A stretch of DNA of 64,000 nucleotides from Azotobacter paspali (GTDB taxonomy: Bacteria; Pseudomonadota; Gammaproteobacteria; Pseudomonadales; Pseudomonadaceae), in assembly GCF_042434745.1 (NCBI RefSeq), contig NZ_JBHLSS010000041.1; one strand, given 5' to 3'. This document shows, in pieces, positions 7,107 through 15,684 of this stretch (the stretch's first letter is position 1; every line of letters begins with the position of its first letter). The notes below the pieces were generated by a model. That model saw only the letters and a list, made by a program, of their open reading frames with translations. It ran no database searches and was not told the origin of the DNA. Both the position numbers and the translations under genes were made by a program.

Positions 7107-7345
7107 TGGACATGAGCACCATCATTGTTGAAGTGGGCGAGACTCGCATCGAAGCCCCGAACGCCCAACTGGCCCGGCAAGTGCTGGAGCAGCAGCTCGG
7201 CGCGCGCATTGCCGAACCGGCCATGTCCTTCCCAGCCGACACCAGGCGCCCGCAGAACCACCGACTGACCGTACACATGGCTGGCAACGCCGTTTCGCCG
7301 GTCGCTGGGGCGGAGATCATCAGGGCGCTGAGGGCCGCGGCATGA
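7107..7345 (+). CDS. Small phage protein ending in a methyltransferase-like GNAVSP motif
   Basis: A product of 79 residues from ATG 7107, or 77 from ATG 7113; AGAGGA at 7097-7102 fits either. The first 30 residues, with IIVEVGETRIEAPNAQLAR and following Gln-Leu repeats, look like a small independent fold. The last 25 residues, HRLTVHMAGNAVSPVAGAEI, resemble the C-terminal target-recognition tail of C5-cytosine methyltransferases (GNAV-P motif), without any catalytic part. It may be a recombined remnant or coincidence. It overlaps the next gene by four bases (ATGA). Confidence 0.5.
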
Positions 7346-7632
7346 CCCGCACCCTCTTCTACAGCACCGCAATGCCCAACGAACAGGCCAGGGTCACCGG
7401 CGGCATCCCCACAAAACCCATGCGCTGGCACGTCGACTACGTCGTCAAAACCCCGGGAGGCCTCACCGTTGTCCAGGGCGAGAAAACCATCCAGCACGCC
7501 ACATTCGATGAGTTGCGCGCCGTCATGGATCACACCATCGGCGAGATCGGCAACGAAGCCACCTTCGTCAGTTGGCGAGCCACCACCCATGGCGGGAAGA
7601 AGAAGAGCAAAAATGGAGGACGGAGCAGATGA
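7342..7632 (+). CDS. Phage protein, unknown function
   Basis: A 96-residue protein coupled to both neighbours by ATGA overlaps (7342 and 7629). It has a beta-rich core, MRWHVDYVVKTPGGLTVVQG, then a helix with FDELRAVMDHTIGEIG and a very basic tail, GGKKKSKNGGRSR. No family is recognised. The tight packing between small early genes and the excisionase indicates an int-proximal phage operon. Confidence 0.5.
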   Translation: MTRTLFYSTAMPNEQARVTGGIPTKPMRWHVDYVVKTPGGLTVVQGEKTIQHATFDELRAVMDHTIGEIGNEATFVSWRATTHGGKKKSKNGGRSR

Positions 7633-7826
7633 GCATGCCTCGTTGGGTCCTGATCAAGCGCGCAGCCGAACTCACCGGCTACAGCGAAGATGCCATCAGG
7701 CACAAGGTGAAAAACGGCACTTGGGCGCAGGGTCGTATCTGGAGAAAGGCCAGGGACAACAGGGTATTCATCAACTTGGAGGAGGTCGATAAGTGGGTCG
7801 AGAGCGCGCCCCAGGAAGCGGCCTAG
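7629..7826 (+). CDS. Excisionase-family DNA-binding protein
   Basis: A 65-residue winged-helix protein: RWVLIKRAAELTGYSEDAIR forms the recognition helix region, followed by a wing, WAQGRIWRKARDNRVFINLE, and EEVDKWVES. This matches phage excisionases that bend DNA at attR and direct the integrase towards excision. ATG 7629 overlaps the upstream stop and follows GGAGGA at 7615-7620 by eight bases. It overlaps the integrase start at 7793 by 34 bases, the classic xis-int arrangement. Confidence 0.8.
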   Translation: MSMPRWVLIKRAAELTGYSEDAIRHKVKNGTWAQGRIWRKARDNRVFINLEEVDKWVESAPQEAA

Positions 7827-9034
7827 AGGCCGAACTGGCGAAACACAAAGGCGTCGAGATCCACGGCAACAACCTGCGCATCAGCTTCATGTGGCGCAGG
7901 CTTCGCTGCCGCGAGACGCTGGGTCTGCCAGCCACCAAGGCCAACATCCGTCACGCCGCCCAGCTCAGGGCGGCGATTCTTCATGAAATCAAACTGGGCA
8001 CCTTCGACTATGCTCGCCACTTTCCAGAGTCCAAGCACGCCGGCAACTACAGCCGCACCCGTGACGAGCGGATCAGCGCATTACTGGAGCGATACAAACC
8101 GCTGAAAGCGGTAGACATCACCTCGGAAACCGAGAGCCGCTACAGCCTGGCTCTGGATATCTGCATCGATCTGCTTGGCAAGGACCGCCTCGGCAGCGCA
8201 CTGCTGCCCGAGGATATCCAGCATCTGCGAGTCCAGTTGATTGAGGACCGCGCCACTTCGACAGTGAACCACTACCTCGCCACCCTGGCCGGATTCCTGC
8301 GCTGGTGCGAAAGCAACGGTCACTGCCGGGCGGGCTTGTCACAGGCATGCACTCGCTTCGAAATGAGCGCTCGCGAGCCAGACCCACTGACAAAGGCCGA
8401 GGTCGAGGCGCTGCTGGACGTAGGCTGCCTGCATCCTGCCGACCGAGCTGCCATCACTATAGCCGTCTACACCGGCCTACGGCCTGGCGAACTCTGCGCC
8501 TTGGCGCGGGAGGACGTCGACATCGAAACTGGCGTCATCCATGTCCGGCGCGCTATCACCGCCACCGGCACGTTCAAGGTCCCGAAAACCGGCAAGCCCC
8601 GCACCGTACTGCTGTTCCCGCCGGCCCTGGAGGCCTGCCGTACTCTGCTCGCCATCCCCGGCAAAGTGCCCCAGCACCCAGTTACCGTCCAGCTAACCCG
8701 GCACGAAACCCGGGTAGACACTGTAACCCCGCTGCTCTCCCCCACGCTGCAGGCCCGCCGGAAGCGGGTCAACACCTGGTTCGTGCCAACGGCATGGAAC
8801 ACCAAGTGGTCCACAATCCAGAAGCGCGCCAAGATCCGCCATCGCCGCCCGTACCAGACCAGGCACACATATGCCTGCTGGTGCCTGACGGCGCGTGGTA
8901 ACCTCGCGTTCATCGCAAAGCAAATGGGGCACAAGGACTTCACCATGCTGGTGGAGGTTTACGCGAAGTGGATGGACGACGAGTCCCCGAACGAGCTGCA
9001 ACACATCTGGCGCGGCCTGCAAGACAAAGCGTAA
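7793..9034 (+). CDS. int: Phage-type tyrosine integrase
   Basis: A 413-residue tyrosine recombinase. It has an N-terminal arm-binding segment (residues 1-65), a SAM-like core-binding domain (about 85-190) and the catalytic domain (about 200-400). The catalytic set is readable: Arg in VYTGLRPGELC, the YQTRHTYACW box, the MGHKD His region and the nucleophile in LVEVYAKWMD. The Arf-type N terminus, with a GNNLRISFMWRR stretch, is common in Pseudomonas prophage integrases. GTG 7793 follows GGAGG and overlaps the excisionase gene. The stop lies 49 bases before mutS, so this is the element's chromosomal edge. Confidence 0.9.
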   Translation: MGRERAPGSGLEAELAKHKGVEIHGNNLRISFMWRRLRCRETLGLPATKANIRHAAQLRAAILHEIKLGTFDYARHFPESKHAGNYSRTRDERISALLERYKPLKAVDITSETESRYSLALDICIDLLGKDRLGSALLPEDIQHLRVQLIEDRATSTVNHYLATLAGFLRWCESNGHCRAGLSQACTRFEMSAREPDPLTKAEVEALLDVGCLHPADRAAITIAVYTGLRPGELCALAREDVDIETGVIHVRRAITATGTFKVPKTGKPRTVLLFPPALEACRTLLAIPGKVPQHPVTVQLTRHETRVDTVTPLLSPTLQARRKRVNTWFVPTAWNTKWSTIQKRAKIRHRRPYQTRHTYACWCLTARGNLAFIAKQMGHKDFTMLVEVYAKWMDDESPNELQHIWRGLQDKA

Positions 9035-9105
9035 AAGCCCCAATCCTGCCCCTTATTTTTAAGACTAAATACGTAAGCTACTGATGCTTAAAGAATTTTC
9101 TGAAA
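9035..9105. other. Prophage/chromosome junction, probable attachment-site region at the mutS 5' end
   Basis: An AT-rich stretch between the integrase stop and conserved mutS coding sequence. The first codons of mutS (9084 to about 9105) are AT-rich and encode residues that do not match the usual MutS start, whereas the sequence after them does. A crossover site (attL/attR) is therefore expected in this interval. The core repeat cannot be defined because the other end of the element is outside the window. Confidence 0.45.
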
Positions 9106-11663
9106 TTTCTCAGCACACCCCGATGATGCAGCAATACTGGAAGCTCAAGCGCGAGCATCCGGATCAGTTGATGTTCTACCGCATGGGCGACTTCTACGAA
9201 CTGTTCTACGAGGACGCCAAGAAAGCTGCCAAGCTGCTCGACATCACCCTCACCGCCCGCGGTCAGTCGGCCGGCAAGTCGATTCCCATGGCCGGCATTC
9301 CTTTCCACTCGGTCGAGAGCTACCTGGCTAAGCTGGTCAAGCTCGGCGAGTCGGTGGCGATCTGCGAGCAGATCGGCGACCCGGCCACCACCAAGGGACC
9401 GGTGGAGCGCCAAGTGGTGCGCATCATCACTCCTGGCACGATCAGCGACGAGGCACTGCTCGACGAGCACCGCGACAACCTGCTGGCGGCAGTGGTCGGT
9501 GACGAACGGCTGTTCGGTCTGGCGATACTGGACATCACCAGCGGTCGCTTCAACGTTCAGGAGATCCAGGGCTGGGAAAATCTGCTGGCCGAACTGGAAC
9601 GCCTCAATCCGGCAGAGCTGCTGTATCCCGACGACTGGCCGGCCGGTCTGCCGCTGGAAAAGCGCCGTGGCGCACACCGCCGGGCGCCCTGGGACTTCGA
9701 CTGCGACAGCGCTTACAAGAGCCTTTGCCAGCAGTTCGCCACCCAGGATCTGAAAGGCTTCGGTTGCGATGGGCTGGGTCTGGCCATCGGTGCCGCCGGT
9801 TGCCTGCTGGCCTACGCTAGGGAAACCCAGCGCACAGCCCTGCCTCATCTGCGCGGTCTGCGTCACGAGCGCCTAGACGATACCGTGATCCTCGACGGCG
9901 CCAGCCGGCGCAACCTGGAGCTGGATGTCAACCTTTCCGGCGGGCGCGATAATACCCTGCAGTCGGTGATCGACCGTTGCCAGACGGCCATGGGCAGCCG
10001 TCTGCTCGGTCGCTGGCTGAATCGCCCGCTGCGCGATCGCACAGTGCTGGAGGAGCGTCAGGACACCGTCGCCTGCCTGCTGCAGGACTACCGCTTCGAG
10101 AGCCTGCAGCCGCAGCTCAAGGAGATCGGCGATGTCGAGCGCATCCTCGCCCGCATCGGCCTGCGCAACGCCCGCCCGCGCGATCTCGCCCGCCTGCGCG
10201 ATGCTCTTGCCGCACTGCCACAACTGCAGACGGCGTTGAGTCCGCTGGAAGCGCCACACCTGCAGGCCCTTGCCGGCAACATCCGGACCTATCCGGAACT
10301 GGCCGAGCTGCTGAGACGCGCCATCATCGATAGCCCACCGGCGGTGATTCGCGATGGCGGAGTGCTCAAGCAGGGCTACGATGCGGAGCTGGACGAGCTT
10401 CTCTCGCTCAGCGAGAACGCCGGCCAGTTCCTCATGGACCTGGAAACGCGGGAAAAGGCACGCACCGGGCTGCCCAACCTCAAGGTCGGCTACAACCGCA
10501 TCCACGGCTACTACATCGAGCTGCCGCGGGTACAGGCTGAGCAGGCGCCGGCCGACTATATCCGCCGCCAGACCCTGAAGGGTGCCGAACGCTTCATCAC
10601 GCCCGAACTGAAAGCCTTCGAGGACAAGGCCCTGTCGGCCAAGAGCCGTGCCCTAGCGCGGGAAAAGGCACTCTACGAGGAGCTGCTGGAAATCCTCATC
10701 GCCCAGTTGGCGCCGCTGCAGGAAACCGCGACCGCCCTGGCCGAACTGGATGTACTGGCCAACCTCGCCGAGCGGGCCTTGAACCTCGACTTCAATCGCC
10801 CACGTTTCGTCGAAGAACCCTGCCTGCGCATTCGCCAGGGCCGCCATCCGGTGGTCGAGCAGGTGCTGGACACGCCCTTCGTCGCCAACGACCTGGAACT
10901 CGATGACAGCACCCGAATGCTGATCATCACCGGCCCCAACATGGGCGGTAAATCCACCTACATGAGGCAAACGGCGCTGATCGTGCTGCTCGCCCACATC
11001 GGCAGCTTCGTTCCGGCGCAGAGCTGCGAGCTTTCCCTGGTGGATCGCATTTTCACCCGCATCGGCTCCAGCGACGACCTGGCCGGCGGCCGCTCCACCT
11101 TCATGGTGGAGATGAGCGAGACCGCCAACATCCTACACAATGCCAGCGAATGCAGCCTGGTGCTGATGGACGAGGTCGGCCGTGGCACCAGCACTTTCGA
11201 CGGCTTGTCGCTAGCCTGGGCGGCGGCCGAGCACCTGGCCGGCCTGCGCGCCTGGACCCTGTTCGCCACCCATTATTTCGAGCTGACCGTGCTGGCGGAA
11301 AGCCAACCGGTAGTGGCCAACGTGCACCTGTCGGCCACCGAGCACAACGAGCGCATCGTCTTCCTCCACCATGTGCTGCCGGGACCGGCCAGCCAGAGTT
11401 ACGGCCTGGCGGTCGCCCAACTGGCCGGCGTGCCTGGACCGGTGATTAGCCGTGCCCGCGAACACCTGGCGCGCCTGGAGACCACCAGCTTGCCCCATGA
11501 AGCGCCGCTGCGCGAAGCAGGCAAACCCCAGCCGCCGATCCAGAGCGATCTGTTCGCCAGCCTACCGCATCCCCTGATGGAGGAACTGGCGCGCCTCAAG
11601 CCGGACGACTTGAGCCCGCGCCAGGCGCTTGAGCTATTGTACTCGTGGAAAACGCGGCTCTAA
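9084..11663 (+). CDS. mutS: DNA mismatch repair ATPase MutS
   Basis: An 859-residue MutS, normal length for Pseudomonas. MutS dimers detect mismatches and, with MutL, start strand-directed repair. The mismatch-binding motif lies in RMGDFYELFYEDA (residues 34-46). The ATPase shows Walker A GPNMGGKST at 617-625 and Walker B with D696-E697 in LVLMDEVGRGTSTFDG, followed by the THYFEL switch. The first seven residues (MLKEFSE) differ from the usual short acidic start before ISQHTPMMQQYW, and their codons are AT-rich. This fits replacement of the 5' end by prophage integration just upstream. No strong Shine-Dalgarno precedes the ATG, so expression may be changed. Confidence 0.95.
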   Translation: MLKEFSEISQHTPMMQQYWKLKREHPDQLMFYRMGDFYELFYEDAKKAAKLLDITLTARGQSAGKSIPMAGIPFHSVESYLAKLVKLGESVAICEQIGDPATTKGPVERQVVRIITPGTISDEALLDEHRDNLLAAVVGDERLFGLAILDITSGRFNVQEIQGWENLLAELERLNPAELLYPDDWPAGLPLEKRRGAHRRAPWDFDCDSAYKSLCQQFATQDLKGFGCDGLGLAIGAAGCLLAYARETQRTALPHLRGLRHERLDDTVILDGASRRNLELDVNLSGGRDNTLQSVIDRCQTAMGSRLLGRWLNRPLRDRTVLEERQDTVACLLQDYRFESLQPQLKEIGDVERILARIGLRNARPRDLARLRDALAALPQLQTALSPLEAPHLQALAGNIRTYPELAELLRRAIIDSPPAVIRDGGVLKQGYDAELDELLSLSENAGQFLMDLETREKARTGLPNLKVGYNRIHGYYIELPRVQAEQAPADYIRRQTLKGAERFITPELKAFEDKALSAKSRALAREKALYEELLEILIAQLAPLQETATALAELDVLANLAERALNLDFNRPRFVEEPCLRIRQGRHPVVEQVLDTPFVANDLELDDSTRMLIITGPNMGGKSTYMRQTALIVLLAHIGSFVPAQSCELSLVDRIFTRIGSSDDLAGGRSTFMVEMSETANILHNASECSLVLMDEVGRGTSTFDGLSLAWAAAEHLAGLRAWTLFATHYFELTVLAESQPVVANVHLSATEHNERIVFLHHVLPGPASQSYGLAVAQLAGVPGPVISRAREHLARLETTSLPHEAPLREAGKPQPPIQSDLFASLPHPLMEELARLKPDDLSPRQALELLYSWKTRL

Positions 11664-11753
11664 CGCATACCCAAGCAAACTGCTAGAATCGCGCGCTTTC
11701 AGAGAGCGCTGAAACCTTTAGCCCGAAGTTCGGCGCCCTTCACATACAAGCAG

Positions 11754-11770
11754 GGAGCCGGTTCGGCTCC
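11754..11770 (+). promoter_or_regulatory. Hairpin in the fdxA leader
   Basis: GGAGCCG (11754-11760) and CGGCTCC (11764-11770) form a perfect 7-bp stem with a GTT loop, 27 bases before the fdxA start. It has no T-run, so it is more likely a leader structure than a terminator. Function unknown. Confidence 0.35.
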
Positions 11771-11797
11771 GCAGCTGCGCCTGAGGAGAACACAGGA

Positions 11798-12121
11798 ATG
11801 GCCTTCGTCGTCACCGACAACTGCATCAAATGCAAGTACACCGATTGTGTTGAAGTCTGCCCGGTAGACTGTTTCTATGAAGGGCCGAACTTCCTGGTCA
11901 TTCATCCGGACGAGTGCATCGACTGCGCGCTCTGCGAGCCCGAGTGCCCCGCCCAGGCGATCTTCTCCGAAGACGAAGTACCCGAAGACATGCAGGAGTT
12001 CACCCAGTTGAATGCCGAACTGGCGGAAGTCTGGCCGAACATCACCGAGAAGAAGGATCCGCTACCGGACGCCGAGGACTGGGACGGTGTAAAGGGCAAG
12101 CTGCAGCACCTAGAGCGCTGA
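11798..12121 (+). CDS. fdxA: 7Fe ferredoxin FdxA
   Basis: A 107-residue seven-iron ferredoxin carrying one [3Fe-4S] and one [4Fe-4S] cluster; a cytosolic electron carrier. Cluster ligands are visible in CIKCKYTDCVEVCPVDC and in CIDCALCEPECP. The C-terminal half, from EDEVPEDMQEF, is the long extension typical of the Azotobacter/Pseudomonas FdI type. GGAG in GAGGAGAACACAGG precedes the ATG. The position between mutS and rpoS is conserved in the family. Confidence 0.95.
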   Translation: MAFVVTDNCIKCKYTDCVEVCPVDCFYEGPNFLVIHPDECIDCALCEPECPAQAIFSEDEVPEDMQEFTQLNAELAEVWPNITEKKDPLPDAEDWDGVKGKLQHLER

Positions 12122-12139
12122 GCCGATATGAAACGCGAG

Positions 12140-12163
12140 GACCCGCCAACCGGCGGGCCCTTT
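12140..12163 (+). terminator. Terminator of fdxA
   Basis: CCCGCC (12142-12147) and GGCGGG (12152-12157) form a stem with an AACC loop, followed by CCCTTT, about 20 bases after the fdxA stop. Confidence 0.65.
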
Positions 12164-12302
12164 CTGTTAGCCGGCAGGAACCTCAGAACTCGACCGAGCG
12201 CTCCCGGATCGAGGAGCACGGCGGCCTTGCCGCCCTTGCGGTCGGGCTCGCTGCGCCGCCGGGCGGCACGGGCAGCGAAGCGATCTTGGCGACTCACATA
12301 CT

Positions 12303-13063
12303 CTACCCCCGCCCGCCGACTCTCAATGCCGAAATCACGTTGGACAGCTCGGCTACCTGGGTATCCAGGTTCGCGGCATCCCTGGCCGATTGCCGGACCA
12401 GTTCGGCGTTGCGCTGGGTAACCTCGTCCATCTGTGTGACCGCCTGGTTGACAAGCTCTATGCCACGGGTCTGCTCCTTCGAGGCGGCGGCGATCTCGTT
12501 CATGATGCCGTCGACCTCGAGTACCGCCTCGACCACCTGCCGGATGGCTGCCTCGGCCTTTCCGACATGCCGTTCGCCGGCATGATTCTCGCGGCTCGAC
12601 ACTTCGATCAGGGCATGCACGTCCTGCGCCGCAGCCGCGCTCCGGGTTGCGAAGTTGTGCACTTCGTTGGCGACCACCGCGAAACCACGACCTTACTCAC
12701 CAGCCCAGGCTGCCTCCACCGAGGCGTTGAAGGCGAGAACGTTGGTCTGGAAGGCAACGCTATCGATGAGCTGAATGATCTTGGCGATCTTCCCGGAACT
12801 GCTGCTGATCCGCTCCATGCTCTGCACCACGGACTTTATCGCCGAGCCGGTGGCCTGAACCTCTTCGGCGGCCATATGGGACAGGGAACTGGCCTACCTC
12901 GCATTGGCTGCGTTCTGCTGCACGGTAGCGGTAACCGCTGACCTCGATGAAACCGGGGCAGCATAAGTGATGCGCCCTTTCAAGTCAGTCCTGGAAAGCA
13001 GGTTCCGATCGTCCTTCAACTCGTATTCATGCTGGGTGACAAGACAATTGGACTTCACGTCAT
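12303..13063 (-). pseudogene. Aer-like methyl-accepting chemoreceptor, degraded
   Basis: The minus strand holds fragments of an aerotaxis-type chemoreceptor. Near 13030-12940 is an Aer-like N terminus, VTQHEYELKDDRNLLSRTDL followed by KGRITY, then a frame change into FIEVSGYR. It continues directly, with most of the PAS and HAMP parts missing, into a signalling domain, VQQNAANAR, a TAG stop, then SSLSHMAAEEVQATGSAIKS. Another in-frame stop (TAA near 12695) falls between EAAWAGE and GRGFAVVANEV. The last part, from GRGFAVVANEVHNFA to 12303, is intact MCP tail. At least two stops, one frameshift and a large deletion make this a non-functional remnant. Intact Aer steers cells along redox gradients. 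Confidence 0.8.
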
Positions 13064-13680
13064 GCTCCCTGAGTTAGGCATGCAGGGAGTGGAGCGCCAG
13101 GAGAGGCGGCAATCGGATAGGGGCGCCATAGGAGAGCTTCAGGCAATAAGCGCGCCATACGCGGCAAGGCCTGATTTCTTCAAGAAGGACTGTTCGAAGA
13201 AACAAGAAAAATGCGGGTTTCCCCACAAGTCTTCAAAACCGTATTGATGCTTTTATGACATCAAAGCTGCCTCGAAACAGCTTGGGAAGCGCCTGGACGA
13301 GATCCATCCCTGGCCCACTTCCCCGGGAGAAAACGCTTCTTGAATGGAATAGCGGAGCCAGGCCGGGCGACAGCGATCGAGGCCGTTCAATGCCGGAGCC
13401 AAACGCCAGCAGGAAGAGTGGGGACAGCGGAGCCTGTGGTTCGAGCGACCAGCGAATATTTCCACCGCCAGCAGGCTTTCGATAAGCAAAATGCTTGTCG
13501 CCGGAAACGAAAAAGGTGGAGGCATATCTTCCACCCTTCTAATTCCCGAGCAGATCAGGAACCGCAAGCCGCTCGATCAATCACACAGCAAGTGCACGGA
13601 AGACACGCGACGGCTCGCTCTGTGAGGCTTGCACGCCAGCCGAGCCGGAATTTTTTCCGGCCAGCCGCACATGCATTTTT
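13064..13680. other. Intergenic region between the chemoreceptor remnant and rpoS
   Basis: No convincing gene is seen in these 617 bases. In pseudomonads the fdxA-rpoS interval is where the small RNA rsmZ lies. The + strand has many GGA triplets between about 13300 and 13520, but I could not find a proper GacA box, promoter and terminator together. A near-palindrome CGATAAGC-AAAAT-GCTTGTCG lies at about 13480-13502. A minus-strand terminator is listed separately. Confidence 0.4.
13509..13535 (-). terminator. Rho-independent terminator downstream of rpoS
   Basis: Read on the minus strand, GGTGGA, a 9-base loop and TCCACC are followed by TTTTTCG. It lies about 145 bases after the rpoS stop and is the first good terminator on that strand, so it may end the nlpD-rpoS transcript. 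Confidence 0.55.
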
Positions 13681-14685
13681 TCACTGGAACAGCGCATCGC
13701 TGGAAAGGCCATTCTTCTCGAGGATCTCCCGCAGACGCTTGAGCGCCTCGACCTGGATCTGGCGAACCCGTTCGCGGGTCAGGCCGATCTCCTGCCCCAC
13801 CTCCTCCAGCGTGCAACTCTCGTGGCCGCGCAGACCGAAACGGCGTACCACGACTTCCCGCTGCTTCTCGGTCAGGTCGAACAGCCACTGGTCGATACTT
13901 TGCGACAAATCATCGTCCTGCAGCAGGTCACAAGGATCGGAGGGGCGATCATCGGTCAGCACGTCGAGCAGGGTCTTGTCCGAATCCGGACCCAGCGAGA
14001 CATCGACCGAGGTGACCCGCTCGTTGAGTCCGAGCATGCGCTTGACCTCGGCGACCGGTTTTTCCAGCAGGTTGGCGATTTCTTCCGCCGAAGGCTCGTG
14101 ATCGAGCTTCTGGGTCAGTTCACGCGCCGCCCGTAGATAGACATTGAGCTCCTTGACCACATGGATCGGCAGACGAATGGTGCGGGTCTGGTTCATGATG
14201 GCCCGCTCGATGGTCTGGCGAATCCACCAGGTGGCGTAGGTCGAGAAACGGAAGCCGCGTTCCGGATCGAACTTCTCCACTGCCCGGATCAGGCCCAGAT
14301 TCCCCTCCTCGATCAGGTCGAGCAGCGACAGGCCCCGATTGACATAGCGGCGGGCGATCTTGACCACCAGTCGCAGGTTGCTTTCGATCATCCGCTTGCG
14401 GCCAGCCGGGTCGCCCCGCTGCGCCAGCCGAGCGAAATGCACTTCCTCCGCCGGTGTCAGCAGCGGCGAGAAGCCGATTTCATTGAGGTAGAGCTGGGTC
14501 GCATCCAACGCCCTTGTGTAGTCGATGTACTTGTGCTGCTTCAGGTTCGCCTGCCTGGACTTCGCGACGAGGAGGTCCGGCTCATCGTCCAGGACATCCT
14601 CCAGCACGATGTCGGCGTCCATCAGAAGCACATCATCGTCCACATCAAACTCCGGCGCTTCTTTTGCTTTTATATTGAGAGCCAT
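13681..14685 (-). CDS. rpoS: Stationary-phase/general stress sigma factor RpoS
   Basis: A 334-residue sigma-70-family factor (sigma-38). The acidic N terminus precedes region 1.2 at residue 59, DATQLYLNEIGFSPLLTPAE. Region 2 carries RMIESNLRLVVKIARRYVNR and FSTYATWWIRQTIERAI for -10 recognition and melting. Region 3 follows, and region 4 with the -35-binding HTH, TLEEVGQEIGLTRERVRQIQ, closes the protein. RpoS directs core RNA polymerase to stress, stationary-phase and, in Azotobacter, encystment genes. It is 99 bases after nlpD; in relatives the main rpoS promoter lies inside nlpD. Length and motifs are intact. Confidence 0.97.
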   Translation of the reverse strand: MALNIKAKEAPEFDVDDDVLLMDADIVLEDVLDDEPDLLVAKSRQANLKQHKYIDYTRALDATQLYLNEIGFSPLLTPAEEVHFARLAQRGDPAGRKRMIESNLRLVVKIARRYVNRGLSLLDLIEEGNLGLIRAVEKFDPERGFRFSTYATWWIRQTIERAIMNQTRTIRLPIHVVKELNVYLRAARELTQKLDHEPSAEEIANLLEKPVAEVKRMLGLNERVTSVDVSLGPDSDKTLLDVLTDDRPSDPCDLLQDDDLSQSIDQWLFDLTEKQREVVVRRFGLRGHESCTLEEVGQEIGLTRERVRQIQVEALKRLREILEKNGLSSDALFQ

Positions 14686-14784
14686 CGTTGTCGTCCCCTG
14701 CTATGTTCAGCAACAAGCTTCGGTGCCACCCTCCCATGGCTGGACACCCAAGCCCTTATTCTGACTGGAACGGGCTACAACGGT

Positions 14785-15639
14785 TCACCGGGAGGGTAGA
14801 TATTGCAGAGGATCCACAGGTTTTCCCTGGCGGCGGATCTCGAAATGAAGCTTCACCCGATCAGTACCCGTCGACCCCATTTCGGCAATAACCTGCCCCG
14901 TCTTCACCTGTTGTCCTTCCCGGACCAGCAGCCTGCGGTTATGGCCGTAAGCGCTGACGTAAACATCGCTATGCTTGATGATGACCAGCTCGCCGTAACC
15001 CCGCAAACCACCTCCGGCGTACACAACTGACCCATCAGACGCAGCCAGGACAGGCTGGCCCAATTGACCGCCGATATCAATGCCTTTATTCAAACTGCCG
15101 TTTGAGGAAAAGCGTCCCACCAGAGGGCCTTCCGCCGGCCAGGCCCAGCCGGACCGCGATCGGGCGGACAGCGCCGGCTGTGCAATAGGCGCCTTTGTCG
15201 CAAGCGGCGGCTGAACCTTTCCGGAGTCCGGCTTGACCGGTGTCACCGCTACGGCAGCCTGGCTGGTGGCTGGGACAGTTGGAGCAGGGGGCGCCGCCGG
15301 GACTGACGGCCGGGCTGCCGTAGAGGCAGCGGCTTGCCGCACCGGCCCCAGTTGGATCTTCTGTCCCGGATGAATCACGTAGGGCGCAGCGATGCCATTG
15401 TGGGCGGCCAGTTCGCGCCACTCCCAGCCATAGCGCATGGCGATGGACGAGATCGACTCGCCACGCCTGACCACATGTTGCCCGCTGGTGACGCGCGGAA
15501 CCGACCGGCGCTCCGCCACCTGCACGTTGTTCCAGGAGGAACTGGCGCAGCCGGCCAACAGCAGGGCGAGGACGATCCCCCCCAGCACGCTCCGAACGGT
15601 ACAGCCACTACTGCGAAGTTGAAAAACTCTGAAACTCAC
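14785..15639 (-). CDS. nlpD: Lipoprotein NlpD (LysM-LytM amidase activator)
   Basis: A 284-residue outer-membrane lipoprotein. The signal peptide ends in the lipobox LLLAGC with the lipidated Cys at residue 31. A LysM domain (about 53-97) reads HVVRRGESISSIAMRYGWEW to PGQKIQL and binds peptidoglycan. After a Pro/Ala-rich linker the LytM/M23 domain (about 165-284) contains GKGIDIGGQLGQPVLAA and HFEIRRQGKPVDP. The usual first zinc histidine is replaced in NKGIDIGG, as in degenerate LytM factors that activate AmiC-type amidases at the septum rather than cutting peptidoglycan. GTG 15639 follows GGGGAGG. The gene also carries the likely rpoS promoter. Confidence 0.9.
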   Translation of the reverse strand: MSFRVFQLRSSGCTVRSVLGGIVLALLLAGCASSSWNNVQVAERRSVPRVTSGQHVVRRGESISSIAMRYGWEWRELAAHNGIAAPYVIHPGQKIQLGPVRQAAASTAARPSVPAAPPAPTVPATSQAAVAVTPVKPDSGKVQPPLATKAPIAQPALSARSRSGWAWPAEGPLVGRFSSNGSLNKGIDIGGQLGQPVLAASDGSVVYAGGGLRGYGELVIIKHSDVYVSAYGHNRRLLVREGQQVKTGQVIAEMGSTGTDRVKLHFEIRRQGKPVDPLQYLPSR

Positions 15640-15684
15640 CCGCGCCTCCCCTTTCCGATGACTCTGGAATTTCGACGAACCCGA

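Noticed and set aside
9035..9083. A tRNA gene as integration target of the prophage
   Set aside because: No cloverleaf-compatible sequence is present; the element abuts mutS directly.
12122..12302. A coding gene on the minus strand after fdxA
   Set aside because: Only Arg-rich frames with no family resemblance and no ribosome site.
13300..13540. Calling the GGA-rich stretch as rsmZ
   Set aside because: The hairpin at its end has its T-run on the other strand, the GacA-like box has a 7-base rather than 6-base spacer, and no promoter fits.
13638..13668. GCCGGAA-TTTT-TTCCGGC as the rpoS terminator
   Set aside because: It is symmetric but has no T-run after the stem on the rpoS strand; the hairpin at 13509-13535 fits better.
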